Notes under the pieces: generated by a model
Database searches by the model: none
What the model saw: the letters and a program-made list of their open reading frames with translations, nothing else
Told to the model about the DNA's origin: nothing
Part shown: positions 8,004 through 16,592 of the stretch, piece by piece
How positions within the stretch are numbered: the stretch's first letter is position 1
Layout: each line of letters opens with the position of its first letter
Program-made: the position numbers and the translations under genes
Assembly (NCBI RefSeq): GCF_000220705.2
Contig: NZ_CP023202.1
Location: forward strand, 2,666,001 to 2,730,000
DNA length: 64,000 nt
Source: Streptomyces xinghaiensis S187
GTDB lineage: Bacteria > Actinomycetota > Actinomycetes > Streptomycetales > Streptomycetaceae
Direction: 5' to 3'

Positions 8004-9020
8004 GTGACCATGCTTCCCAAGCCCGTAGTACCCGCGTACGGCAGCGAGGCCCCGGAGCGTCTGGCGTCGATGGCGGACGTCACCGCCTCCGACGCCGCGC
8101 TGCGCCGTTTCCTGCACGGCCTGCCGGGTGTCGACGCCGTCGGCCTGCAGGCCCGCGCGGCGGCCCTCGGCACCCGCTCGATCAAGACCACGGCCAAGGC
8201 GTACGCCATCGACCTGGCCATCTCCATGATTGACCTGACGACCCTGGAGGGCGCGGACACCCCGGGCAAGGTCCGGGCGCTGTGCGCCAAGGGGGCGCGT
8301 CCCGACCCGCTGGACCGCACCGTCCCGAGGGTCGCGGCGATCTGCGTCTACCCGGACATGGCGGCCACCGCCAAGGCGGCGCTGCGCGAGGCCGGGGCCC
8401 CGGAGATCAACGTGGCCTCCGTCGCCACCGCCTTCCCGGCCGGCCGGGCCGCGCTGCCCGTCAAGCTGGCCGACACCCGGGACGCGGTGGCGGCCGGCGC
8501 GGACGAGATCGACATGGTGATCGACCGCGGCGCCTTCCTCTCCGGCCGCTACCTCCAGGTGTTCGAGGAGATCCGGCGGGTCAAGGAGGTCTGCCGGCGT
8601 GACGACGGCACCGCCGCCCACCTCAAGGTGATCTTCGAGACGGGCGAGCTGCAGACCTACGACAACGTGCGCCGGGCCTCCTGGCTCGCGATGCTCGCGG
8701 GCGCCGACTTCATCAAGACGTCCACCGGCAAGGTCGCCGTCAACGCCACCCCGCCCGTCACCCTGCTCATGCTGGAGGCCGTGCGCGACTTCCGCGCGGC
8801 CGTCGGGGTGCAGGTCGGGGTGAAGCCCGCGGGCGGCATCCGGACCACCAAGGACGCCGTCAAGTACCTGGTGATGGTCAACGAGACGCTCGGCGAGGAG
8901 TGGCTGACCGCGGACTGGTTCCGCTTCGGCGCCTCCAGTCTCCTCAACGACCTGCTGATGCAGCGCCAGAAGCTGAGCACCGGGCGCTACTCCGGTCCCG
9001 ACTACGTGACGGTGGACTGA
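8004..9020 (+). CDS. deoC: Deoxyribose-phosphate aldolase
   Basis: A 338-residue class I aldolase that splits 2-deoxyribose 5-phosphate into glyceraldehyde 3-phosphate and acetaldehyde. Key segments are ICVYP, HLKVIFETGEL, and GADFIKTSTGK with the Schiff-base Lys, followed by GVKPAGGIRT. At about 340 residues it belongs to the longer DeoC group and has an N-terminal extension. The GTG at 8004 is chosen because -10 TATGCT ends 6 nt before it, giving a leaderless mRNA; ATG 8010 is the alternative. It is followed after 5 nt by an aldehyde dehydrogenase gene, which could remove the acetaldehyde produced. Repression through the palindrome at 7979 is inferred. Confidence 0.95.
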   Translation: MTMLPKPVVPAYGSEAPERLASMADVTASDAALRRFLHGLPGVDAVGLQARAAALGTRSIKTTAKAYAIDLAISMIDLTTLEGADTPGKVRALCAKGARPDPLDRTVPRVAAICVYPDMAATAKAALREAGAPEINVASVATAFPAGRAALPVKLADTRDAVAAGADEIDMVIDRGAFLSGRYLQVFEEIRRVKEVCRRDDGTAAHLKVIFETGELQTYDNVRRASWLAMLAGADFIKTSTGKVAVNATPPVTLLMLEAVRDFRAAVGVQVGVKPAGGIRTTKDAVKYLVMVNETLGEEWLTADWFRFGASSLLNDLLMQRQKLSTGRYSGPDYVTVD

Positions 9021-9025
9021 GCCCC

Positions 9026-10555
9026 ATGACGGATCCCCAGACCCTGGACACCTCCCAGGACACCCCCCAGCACCCCGAGGACACCCAGCCCGTGGACAAG
9101 CAGCCGGCGCAGCAGGCGCCCCGGGGCGCGTTCGCGTACGCGCCGGCGCCCGAGTCGCGCTCGGTCGTCGCCATCGCGCCGTCGTACGGCCACTTCATCG
9201 ACGGCGAGTTCCGCGAGGCGGCCGGCGGCAAGGTCTTCACGACCGTCTCGCCCTCCACCGAGGAGGTGCTCTCCGAGGTCGCCCTGGGCGGCCCGGAGGA
9301 CGTGGACGCGGCGGTGGCCGCCGCCCGCCGGGCCTTCGGGCCCTGGTCGGCGCTGCCCGGCGCGGAGCGGGCCAAGTACCTGTTCCGGATCGCCCGGATC
9401 ATCCAGGAGCGCTCGCGCGAACTGGCCGTGCTGGAGTCCCTCGACAACGGCAAGCCGATCCGCGAGTCGCGCGACACCGACCTGCCGCTGGCCGCCGCGC
9501 ACTTCTTCTACTACGCGGGCTGGGCCGACAAGCTGGCGTACGCCGGCTACGGCGCCGACCCGAAGCCGCTGGGCGTGGCCGGGCAGGTCATCCCGTGGAA
9601 CTTCCCGCTGCTGATGCTGGCGTGGAAGATCGCCCCGGCGCTGGCCACCGGCAACACGGTCGTCCTCAAGCCCGCCGAGACCACCCCGCTGTCCGCGCTG
9701 TTCTTCGCGGACATCTGCCGGCAGGCCGGACTGCCGCGGGGCGTCGTCAACATCGTCACGGGCGACGGCGCGGCCGGTGCAGCGCTGGTGGCGCACCCGG
9801 ACGTCCGCAAGGTGGCCTTCACCGGCTCCACCGGGGTCGGCAAGGCCATCGCCCGCACGGTCGCCGGGACGGACAAGAAGCTCACCCTGGAGCTGGGCGG
9901 CAAGGCCGCCAACATCGTCTACGACGACGCGCCCGTCGACCAGGCCGTCGAGGGCATCGTCAACGGGATCTTCTTCAACCAGGGCCATGTCTGCTGCGCG
10001 GGCTCCCGGCTGCTGGTGCAGGAGTCGGTGGCGGAGGAGGTGCTGGACGCCCTCAAGCGGCGGATGGCCACCCTGCGGGTCGGCGACCCGCTGGACAAGA
10101 ACACCGACGTCGGTGCCATCAACTCCCCCGAGCAGCTGGCCCGCATCCGGGAGCTGGCCGACGCGGGCGAGCGGGAGGGCGCCGAACGCTGGTCCCCGTC
10201 CTGCGAACTGCCCGCCTCCGGCTACTGGTTCGCGCCGACCCTCTTCACCGGCGTCACCCAGGCGCACCGCATCGCCCGCGAGGAGATCTTCGGCCCGGTG
10301 CTGTCGGTGCTGACCTTCCGCACCCCCGCGGAGGCCGTGGAGAAGGCCAACAACACGCCGTACGGGCTCTCCGCCGGCATCTGGACGGAGAAGGGCTCGC
10401 GCATCCTGTGGACGGCCGAGAAGCTCCGCGCGGGCGTCGTCTGGGCCAACACGTTCAACAAGTTCGACCCCGCCTCGCCGTTCGGCGGCTACAAGGAGTC
10501 CGGCTACGGCCGGGAGGGCGGACGTCACGGCCTGGAGGCATACCTCGATGTCTGA
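9026..10555 (+). CDS. NAD(P)-dependent aldehyde dehydrogenase
   Basis: A 509-residue aldehyde dehydrogenase. The NAD-binding half carries PWNFPLLMLAWKIAPAL and FTGSTGVGKAI; the general base Glu lies in LELGGK (about residue 289), and the nucleophile is the first Cys of HVCCAGSR (about residue 323). EEIFGPVLSV and NTPYGLSAGIWT are also typical. The first 45 residues are polar and Gln/Pro-rich, longer than usual. It starts 5 nt after deoC and overlaps the next gene by 8 nt, so all three are co-transcribed. Oxidation of DeoC-derived acetaldehyde to acetate is an attractive inferred role; the substrate is not shown by sequence. Confidence 0.93.
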   Translation: MTDPQTLDTSQDTPQHPEDTQPVDKQPAQQAPRGAFAYAPAPESRSVVAIAPSYGHFIDGEFREAAGGKVFTTVSPSTEEVLSEVALGGPEDVDAAVAAARRAFGPWSALPGAERAKYLFRIARIIQERSRELAVLESLDNGKPIRESRDTDLPLAAAHFFYYAGWADKLAYAGYGADPKPLGVAGQVIPWNFPLLMLAWKIAPALATGNTVVLKPAETTPLSALFFADICRQAGLPRGVVNIVTGDGAAGAALVAHPDVRKVAFTGSTGVGKAIARTVAGTDKKLTLELGGKAANIVYDDAPVDQAVEGIVNGIFFNQGHVCCAGSRLLVQESVAEEVLDALKRRMATLRVGDPLDKNTDVGAINSPEQLARIRELADAGEREGAERWSPSCELPASGYWFAPTLFTGVTQAHRIAREEIFGPVLSVLTFRTPAEAVEKANNTPYGLSAGIWTEKGSRILWTAEKLRAGVVWANTFNKFDPASPFGGYKESGYGREGGRHGLEAYLDV

Positions 10556-11468
10556 TGCGACTGCGAACGGTGCGACCGGTGCGGCCGGGAACACCGGCAG
10601 GGGCGCCGCCGCGCGGCTGAGCGTCCTCAAGACCTACAAGCTGTTCGTCGGGGGGAAGTTCCCCCGCTCCGAGAGCGGACGGGTGTACGAGGTGGCCGAC
10701 AGCAAGGGCAACTGGCTGGCGAACGCGCCGCTTTCCTCCCGCAAGGACGCGCGGGACGCGGTCGTCGCCGCCCGCAAGGCGTTCCCCGGCTGGTCCGGCG
10801 CCACGGCCTACAACCGGGGCCAGATCCTCTACCGCGTCGCCGAGATGCTGGAGGGCCGGCGCGAGCAGTTCACCGCCGAAGTGGCCGCCGCGGAGGGCCT
10901 GTCGAAGGCGAAGGCGGCGGCGCGGGTGGACGCGGCGGTCGACCGCTGGGTCTGGTACGCGGGCTGGTCCGACAAGGTCGCCCAGATCGCCGGCGCGGCC
11001 AACCCGGTCGCCGGCCCGTACTTCAACCTCTCCACGCCGGGGCCGACCGGTGTCGTGGCGGTCCTCGCACCGGACACCTCGTCCTTCCTCGGGCTGGTGT
11101 CGGTGATCGCCCCGGTGATCGTCACCGGCAACACGGCCGTGGTCGTGGCGTCCGAGCGGGCCCCGCTCCCGGCGCTCTCCCTGGGCGAGGTGCTGGCCAC
11201 CTCCGATCTGCCGGGCGGGGTCGTCAACATCCTCTCCGGCCGCACCGCGGAGATCGCCGCGCCGCTCGCCGCCCACCAGGACGTCAACGCGATCGACCTG
11301 GCCGGGGCGGACGCCGCCCTGGCGAAGGAGCTGGAGACAGCCGCGGCCGACAACCTCAAGCGGGTGCTCCGCCCGCAGGCCGGGACGGACTGGGCCGCCG
11401 ACCCGGGCACGGAGCGGCTGCTGGCCTTCCTGGAGACGAAGACGGTCTGGCACCCGATGGGCGTCTGA
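10548..11468 (+). CDS. Aldehyde dehydrogenase-like protein lacking the catalytic domain
   Basis: A 306-residue protein aligned with the NAD-binding half of aldehyde dehydrogenases (YKLFVGGKFPRSESG, DAVVAARKAFPGW, GPTGVVAVLAPDTSSFLGL). The region that should contain the LELGGK Glu, the catalytic Cys and EEIFGP is absent. The protein passes from a short Ala-rich stretch straight to the family's C-terminal LETKTVWHP tail, a clean loss of about 170 residues without a broken frame. The preceding gene lacks that tail, so the pair may be complementary. Its start overlaps the upstream stop (ATGTCTGA), indicating translational coupling. It is probably a non-catalytic partner or a regulatory subunit, by inference. 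Confidence 0.85.
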   Translation: MSDATANGATGAAGNTGRGAAARLSVLKTYKLFVGGKFPRSESGRVYEVADSKGNWLANAPLSSRKDARDAVVAARKAFPGWSGATAYNRGQILYRVAEMLEGRREQFTAEVAAAEGLSKAKAAARVDAAVDRWVWYAGWSDKVAQIAGAANPVAGPYFNLSTPGPTGVVAVLAPDTSSFLGLVSVIAPVIVTGNTAVVVASERAPLPALSLGEVLATSDLPGGVVNILSGRTAEIAAPLAAHQDVNAIDLAGADAALAKELETAAADNLKRVLRPQAGTDWAADPGTERLLAFLETKTVWHPMGV

Positions 11469-11751
11469 CCCGGGACGGTCCGGGACCCGCGCCCCGGCAC
11501 CCGCGTGCCCCGCGCCTTCCGGCGGGCCCCGGCCGAACCGCTGTCCCGGTTCCGCCGGGGCCCGCCGCGCGAGGGCCGCCGTACCACGCGGGCGTCCGCC
11601 CCGAGCCGGCCGCCGTACCGAACGGGCACGCCCCGCCGCCGTTCCGCTTTCCGGCTCCCACCGGACACGCCAAGTGACCCCCGGGCGACGGAAAGTCCGC
11701 GGTCCCGTCCCCCTGCCGCGCACGCCGTGCCATGCGCGAGAATGGCGTTCC

Positions 11752-12474
11752 GTGAACCGCCAACCGCACCCCCGCGCCCATGTCGTCCTCCTGACGGGCC
11801 CCTCCGGTTCCGGCAAGTCCTCCCTCGCCGCCCGCACCGGCCTGCCCGTGTTGAATCTCGACGACTTCTACCGCGAGACCGGTGACCCCGCCCTGCCCGG
11901 GCTCCCGGACGGCAGCGGCACGGACTGGGACTCCCCGCTCTCCTGGGACGCGGACGCGGCGGTCGCCGCGGTGGGGGCGCTGTGCCGGACCGGCCGGGCG
12001 GCCGTCCCGGTGTACGACATCGCGACGAGCTCGCGGACCGGCGAGGTCACGCTCGGCCTCGGTGACGCGCCCCTGTTCGTGGCGGAGGGCATCTTCGCCG
12101 CCGACATCATCGAACGCTGCCGCGCGGAAGGGCTGCTGGCGGACGCCCTGTGCCTGCGCGGCCGGCCGTCCACCACCTTCCGGCGGCGGCTGCTGCGCGA
12201 TCTGCGGGAGGGCCGCAAGTCCGTCACCGTCCTGCTGCGGCGCGGCTGGCGGCTGATGCGGTCCGAACGCGGCATCGTGGCCCGCCAGTCGGCGCTCGGC
12301 GCCCACCCCTGCGGCCGGGACGAGGCGCTCGCCCGGATCGGGGCGGCCGCGGCGCGCCACCGCCCGGCGGCCGGGCGGACCTCCGCCGCCGCTACCGCTA
12401 CCGGGGCCGCGTCCGTTCCCGCCCCGCGCCCGGCCCCGGCCCGTTCCGCGAGCCCGGCGAGCCCCGGGAGATGA
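11752..12474 (+). CDS. Uridine kinase-like P-loop ATP-binding protein
   Basis: A 240-residue P-loop protein with Walker A GPSGSGKSS at residues 16-24, followed by LPVLNLDDFYRE, the uridine kinase-type acceptor site, and VAEGIFAADII. Uridine kinases phosphorylate uridine or cytidine to the monophosphate, consistent with the pyrimidine salvage genes nearby, but the sequence departs from classical Udk and other nucleoside kinase substrates are possible. The C-terminal 35 residues are Ala/Pro-rich. GTG 11752 is chosen because a -10-like GAGAAT lies 8 nt upstream and no ribosome site is visible. The CTACGCGCGTAG operator is absent here. Confidence 0.8.
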   Translation: MNRQPHPRAHVVLLTGPSGSGKSSLAARTGLPVLNLDDFYRETGDPALPGLPDGSGTDWDSPLSWDADAAVAAVGALCRTGRAAVPVYDIATSSRTGEVTLGLGDAPLFVAEGIFAADIIERCRAEGLLADALCLRGRPSTTFRRRLLRDLREGRKSVTVLLRRGWRLMRSERGIVARQSALGAHPCGRDEALARIGAAAARHRPAAGRTSAAATATGAASVPAPRPAPARSASPASPGR

Positions 12475-12489
12475 GGGCGGGGTGAGGGC

Positions 12490-12566
12490 AGGACCGGGAA
12501 CGGCCCGGTCCTCCCCCGGGCATGACGAAGCGGGACCGAACAGACCCCCCGGCCGCTCGGTCCCGC
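12490..12566. terminator. Two tandem hairpins between convergent genes
   Basis: AGGACCGGG/CCCGGTCCT (12490-12498 and 12504-12512) and GCGGGACCGA/TCGGTCCCGC (12530-12539 and 12557-12566) follow the kinase stop and precede the sigQ stop on the opposite strand. They form a bidirectional terminator region. A third weaker CCTGCCC/GGGCAGG pair lies further right. Confidence 0.65.
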
Positions 12567-12692
12567 CTCTTCCACCACTCCCCCGAGCGGTGGCCCCCGT
12601 TGCCCTGCCCGTCCCCCGAGGGGCAGGCCCCCGTTGTTCCCCCGTATCCCCGCTCCCCCGTGCCCCCGGGCGGCTCCCCGCCGCCCCGGGTC

Positions 12693-13478
12693 TCAGGCGA
12701 CCAGTTCGCCGAAGGACTCCTCCCGGTCCCGGCCGAAGCTGAGCGCCTCGTCGTCGCGCAGCCGGCGCAGCGAGCGCCAGATGCTGCTCTTGACCGTGCC
12801 GACGCTGATGCCGAGGATGTCCGCGATCTCCGGGTCGGTGCGGCCCTCGTAGTAGCGCAGCACGAGCATGGTGCGCTGGAGTTCGGGCAGCCGGGCCAGC
12901 GCCTGCCACAGCACGGCGCGCAGTTCGGTGCCGCGCATCGCGTCGTGGTCGCCCGCCGTCTCCGGCAGCTCCTCGGTCGGGTACTCGTTGAGCTTGCGCC
13001 GGCGCCAGGCGCTGATGTGCAGATTGGTCATGGTGCGCCGCAGATACCCGCCGACGGCGGCCTTGTCGCTGATCCGCTCCCAGGCGCGGTAGGTGGAGAA
13101 CAGCGCGCTCTGCAGCAGGTCCTCCGCCTCGTACCGGTCACCGGTCAGGTGGTAGGCCGTCGCGTACAGGGAGGCGCGGCGCTCCCGGACGTAGGCGGTG
13201 AACTCCGCCTCCGGCAGGGTGCTGCGTTCCCCCCTCGCCTCCCCGTACGCGGCGCTCCCGCGGGAGGAGCCGCCCCCCTTGCCGGCCGTCACCGCGTCGA
13301 CCACCGGCAGATACGTGCGCTGCCGGCTCTGACGCCCGGCGCCGCGAGCGCACCCCCGCCCGCTCACGGCACCGGACTTCTCCGCCCCGGACTCCGCCCG
13401 GTCGCGTCCGAAGGCCCGGCCGGCGGCGTGCAGGCGCGTGACAACTGCGCTGGTGGATCCGGTGTGCAGTGTGTTCAT
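12693..13478 (-). CDS. sigQ: RNA polymerase sigma factor SigQ
   Basis: A 261-residue ECF-type sigma factor with an unusually long, low-complexity N-terminus of about 95 residues. Region 2 includes SLYATAYHLTGDRYEAEDLLQ and the -10-binding segment TYRAWERI...YLRRTMTNL. Region 4 ends in TDPEIADILGISVGTVKSS. Position next to and divergent from afsQ1, and the N-terminal MNTLHTGST, match SigQ of S. coelicolor, which acts with the AfsQ1/AfsQ2 system on antibiotic production and nitrogen-related signalling. ATG 13478 is preferred over ATG 13574 by that match. The promoter region carries an AfsQ1-type direct repeat at 13592-13607. Confidence 0.9.
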   Translation of the reverse strand: MNTLHTGSTSAVVTRLHAAGRAFGRDRAESGAEKSGAVSGRGCARGAGRQSRQRTYLPVVDAVTAGKGGGSSRGSAAYGEARGERSTLPEAEFTAYVRERRASLYATAYHLTGDRYEAEDLLQSALFSTYRAWERISDKAAVGGYLRRTMTNLHISAWRRRKLNEYPTEELPETAGDHDAMRGTELRAVLWQALARLPELQRTMLVLRYYEGRTDPEIADILGISVGTVKSSIWRSLRRLRDDEALSFGRDREESFGELVA

Positions 13479-13591
13479 CCCGCGCCCCCCGTCGGTGGAG
13501 CCTGCTGACGTCCGTTGGCTGTCCGGGCCGTTCTCCCCCGCCCGGTGCACACCAGATTGCAGGCCCAGTTTCATCGCCCTGTCCGTCGCCT

Positions 13592-13607
13592 GTCACAGCC
13601 GTGTCAC
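13592..13607. promoter_or_regulatory. AfsQ1-type direct repeat GTCAC-N6-GTCAC
   Basis: Two GTCAC units are separated by 6 bp (AGCCGT) in the sigQ-afsQ1 divergent region. The published AfsQ1 consensus is GTnAC-n6-GTnAC, so this is a textbook match and implies control of sigQ by AfsQ1. Confidence 0.8.
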
Positions 13608-13687
13608 AGGGGCTCCCGGGGCAGTAACCAAAGCCCGGATCCTTCGCCCCTCGAACTATCGGCCCTCCGTGGGACAGAATGACCAAC

Positions 13688-14365
13688 GTGCCATACCTGT
13701 TGCTGATCGAGGACGATGACGCCATCCGTACGGCCCTCGAACTCTCCCTGTCGCGCCAGGGTCACCGTGTGGTGGCCGCGGCGACGGGCGAGGACGGCCT
13801 GAAACTGCTGCGCGAGCAGCGGCCGGATCTGATTGTGCTGGACGTGATGCTGCCGGGGATCGACGGCTTCGAGGTCTGCCGCCGCATCCGCCGCACCGAC
13901 CAGCTCCCGATCATCCTGCTGACCGCGCGCAGTGATGACATCGACGTGGTGGTGGGGCTGGAGTCCGGGGCGGACGACTACGTCGTCAAGCCCATCCAGC
14001 CGCGCGTCCTCGACGCCCGGATCCGTGCCGTGCTGCGGCGCGGGGAGCGGGAGAACAACGACGCGGCGACCTTCGGCAGCCTGGTCATCGACCGCTCGGC
14101 GATGACGGTCACCAAGAACGGCGAGGATCTGCAGCTCACCCCGACCGAGCTGAGACTGCTGCTGGAACTGAGCCGCCGGCCCGGCCAGGCGCTCTCCCGG
14201 CAGCAGCTGCTGCGGCTGGTGTGGGAGCACGACTACCTGGGCGACTCACGCCTGGTGGACGCCTGTGTGCAGCGGCTGCGCGCCAAGGTGGAGGACGTGC
14301 CGTCCTCGCCGACCCTGATCCGTACCGTGCGGGGCGTGGGCTACCGGCTGGACAGTCCGCAGTGA
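13688..14365 (+). CDS. afsQ1: Response regulator AfsQ1 (OmpR family)
   Basis: A 225-residue OmpR-type regulator. The receiver domain has the acidic pocket EDDD at residues 8-11, phosphoacceptor Asp52 in LIVLDVMLPGID, and Lys in YVVKPIQ. The C-terminal winged helix includes LTPTELRLLLEL and GVGYRL. GTG 13688 gives Asp52, the numbering known for AfsQ1, and sits 7 nt after CAGAAT (13675-13680), so the transcript is likely leaderless; an in-frame ATG lies at 13679. Its stop overlaps the kinase start by 4 nt. In S. coelicolor the pair controls sigQ, antibiotic pathways and nitrogen genes under glutamate-rich conditions. Confidence 0.95.
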   Translation: MPYLLLIEDDDAIRTALELSLSRQGHRVVAAATGEDGLKLLREQRPDLIVLDVMLPGIDGFEVCRRIRRTDQLPIILLTARSDDIDVVVGLESGADDYVVKPIQPRVLDARIRAVLRRGERENNDAATFGSLVIDRSAMTVTKNGEDLQLTPTELRLLLELSRRPGQALSRQQLLRLVWEHDYLGDSRLVDACVQRLRAKVEDVPSSPTLIRTVRGVGYRLDSPQ

Positions 14366-15885
14366 CCGAGCCCTCCGGGCGGGTGCGCGGCTGGGCTTCC
14401 GGCCTGTTCCGGCTGACGAGCCTGCGGCTGCGTCTCGTGTTCGTCTTCGCCCTGGTGGCGCTCACCGCCGCCGTGTCCGCCTCCGGCATCGCGTACTGGC
14501 TCAACCGGGACGCCGTGCTCACCCGCACCCAGAACGCCGCCCTCAACGACTTCCGCCAGTCGCTCGCCGACAACACCGGCTCACTGCCCATGCGCCCGCA
14601 GTGCGACCAGCTGCGGGACGCCGCCGAGCGCATGGCCGACAGCACCCAGCGGTACGAGGTCGTCCTCGTCGACCGGGACCGGGACGACAAGCCCTGTGCC
14701 GCGGTCTCCCGGGCGGGCGGTTTCACCCTGAAGGCGGTGCCGGAGCCGCTGCGGACGGCGGTCAACGAGGAGCGCCCGGCCGATGTGGGCGACGGGCTGC
14801 CCTACCACCTGTACTGGCAGCGGATCACCCTCGACGGCGACCCGTATCTGGTCGGCGGGGCGAAGGTGATCGGCGGCGGGCCCACCGGCTACATGCTGAA
14901 GTCGCTCACCACCGAGCGGGACGACCTCAACTCGCTGGCCTGGTCGCTGGGCATCGCCACGGCGCTGGCGCTGATCGGCTCGGCGCTGCTCGCCCAGGCC
15001 GCGGCCAGCACCGTGCTGCGGCCCGTGCAGCGGCTGGGGGACGCGGCGCGGCAGCTCGGCGAGGGCAAGCTCGACACCCGGCTGCAGGTCTCCGGCACGG
15101 ACGAACTGGCCGATCTCTCCCGGACGTTCAACGGGGCCGCCGCCTCCCTGGAGCAACGGGTCGAGGAGCTGAGCGCGCGGGAGGCCGCCAGCCGCCGCTT
15201 CGTCGCCGACATGTCGCACGAGCTGCGCACCCCGCTGACCGCCATCACCGCCGTCACGGAGGTGCTGGAGGACGAGACCGACAACCTCGACCCGATGATC
15301 GCCCCCGCGGTGCGGCTGGTGGTGGACGAGACCCGGCGCCTCGGCGACCTCGTGGAGAACCTGATGGAGGTCACCCGCTTCGACGCGGGCACGGCCCGGC
15401 TGGTGCTCGACGACGTGGACGTGGCCGACATGGTCACCGCCTGCATCGACGCCCGCGCCTGGCTCGACGCGGTCGAACTCGACGCCGAACGCGGCATCGT
15501 GGCCCGCCTCGACCCGCGCCGGCTCGACGTCATCCTGGCCAACCTCATCGGCAACGCGCTCAAGCACGGCGGGTCGCCGGTACGGGTCACCGTCCGGCCC
15601 GAGGACTCCTGGCTGACCGTGGAGGTGCGGGACCACGGGCCGGGCATCCCCGAGGACGTCCTGCCGCACGTCTTCGACCGCTTCTACAAGGCGAGCGCGT
15701 CCCGGCCGCGCAGCGAGGGCAGCGGACTGGGCCTGTCCATCGCCCTGGAGAACGCGCACATCCACGGCGGCGACATCGCCGTCGCCAACCACCCCGACGG
15801 CGGGGCCGTGTTCCGGCTGCGCCTGCCGATGGACGCCGACGCCGCCGGCCCCGGAACGGACGAGCAGGGACAGGACACCGCGTGA
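14362..15885 (+). CDS. afsQ2: Sensor histidine kinase AfsQ2
   Basis: A 507-residue membrane kinase. A first transmembrane helix lies near residues 23-45 (LVFVFALVALTAAVSASGIAYWL), then an extracellular sensor of about 150 residues, a second helix (SLGIATALALIGSALLAQAA), a HAMP linker, and the H-box DMSHELRTPL with His286. N, G1 and G2 ATP-binding motifs follow (NLIGNALKHG, DHGPGIP, GSGLGLSI). It is translationally coupled to afsQ1 (GTGA overlap) and to the downstream lipoprotein gene (GTGA). It phosphorylates AfsQ1; the stimulus is not visible from sequence. Confidence 0.94.
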   Translation: MTEPSGRVRGWASGLFRLTSLRLRLVFVFALVALTAAVSASGIAYWLNRDAVLTRTQNAALNDFRQSLADNTGSLPMRPQCDQLRDAAERMADSTQRYEVVLVDRDRDDKPCAAVSRAGGFTLKAVPEPLRTAVNEERPADVGDGLPYHLYWQRITLDGDPYLVGGAKVIGGGPTGYMLKSLTTERDDLNSLAWSLGIATALALIGSALLAQAAASTVLRPVQRLGDAARQLGEGKLDTRLQVSGTDELADLSRTFNGAAASLEQRVEELSAREAASRRFVADMSHELRTPLTAITAVTEVLEDETDNLDPMIAPAVRLVVDETRRLGDLVENLMEVTRFDAGTARLVLDDVDVADMVTACIDARAWLDAVELDAERGIVARLDPRRLDVILANLIGNALKHGGSPVRVTVRPEDSWLTVEVRDHGPGIPEDVLPHVFDRFYKASASRPRSEGSGLGLSIALENAHIHGGDIAVANHPDGGAVFRLRLPMDADAAGPGTDEQGQDTA

Positions 15886-16541
15886 TACCCGCCGCCACCC
15901 CGACACCGGCACCCCCGCCGGCCACCGCTCCCCGCCGCCCGCGTCGCGGCCCGCTGACCGCCGCCCTGGCCGCCCTCGTCCTCGCGGGCGGCGCGGGCTG
16001 CGGCATCCGCGGCACCTCCGTGCCGGTGGACGCGGGCCCCGCCCCGTCCCGGGTGTCCTGTCAGGTCTCCGGCGACCCCACGCCCGTACCGGACTCCGGC
16101 AAGGAGGCCCCGGCCGACGTCTATCTGGTGTGCAGCGCCCAGATCATGCGGGTGCAGCGCGCCGTGCGGTACACGGACGGCCGGGCGGAGGAGGACCGGC
16201 TGCGCAGGGCGCGGGACCTGCTCGCGGAGCTCCAGACCCCGCCCTCCCGGGCCGAGGACGAGGGCGGGTTCTCCAGCGAGGTGCCCGACGGGCTGGAGGT
16301 CGCGGCACCCCGCGAGGGAGACCCCGGCAACGCGCTCCGGCTGAGCCGCATCCCGGACGAGCTCCCGGCGTACGCGCTCGCCCAGCTCGTCTGCACCTTC
16401 GCGGGCTCGGCGGCCGTCGCGGGCGACGACTCCGTCGTCCTCGGCGGACCGGACGGCGACCCGCTGAAGCGCTACCCGTGCACGGAGGAGCTGCGCGCCC
16501 GGCCGGAGGCCGCGCAGACGACGGGCGTACCGCTGGACTGA
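15882..16541 (+). CDS. AfsQ-associated secreted lipoprotein
   Basis: A 219-residue lipoprotein. A basic n-region is followed by a hydrophobic segment and the lipobox LAGGAGC with Cys40 as the lipidated residue. The mature part has no recognised domain and contains a conserved-looking VSCQ...VYLVCSAQIMRV block and further Cys residues. The gene overlaps afsQ2 by 4 nt, so it belongs to the same operon, as does the lipoprotein gene after afsQ2 in S. coelicolor. An accessory sensor for AfsQ2 is plausible from the operon arrangement only. Confidence 0.85.
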   Translation: MIPAATPTPAPPPATAPRRPRRGPLTAALAALVLAGGAGCGIRGTSVPVDAGPAPSRVSCQVSGDPTPVPDSGKEAPADVYLVCSAQIMRVQRAVRYTDGRAEEDRLRRARDLLAELQTPPSRAEDEGGFSSEVPDGLEVAAPREGDPGNALRLSRIPDELPAYALAQLVCTFAGSAAVAGDDSVVLGGPDGDPLKRYPCTEELRARPEAAQTTGVPLD

Positions 16542-16592
16542 CCGGGGGCCGGCGCGGGGCCGGGCCCTCCGCGGCGGGCGGCATGACCCGGT

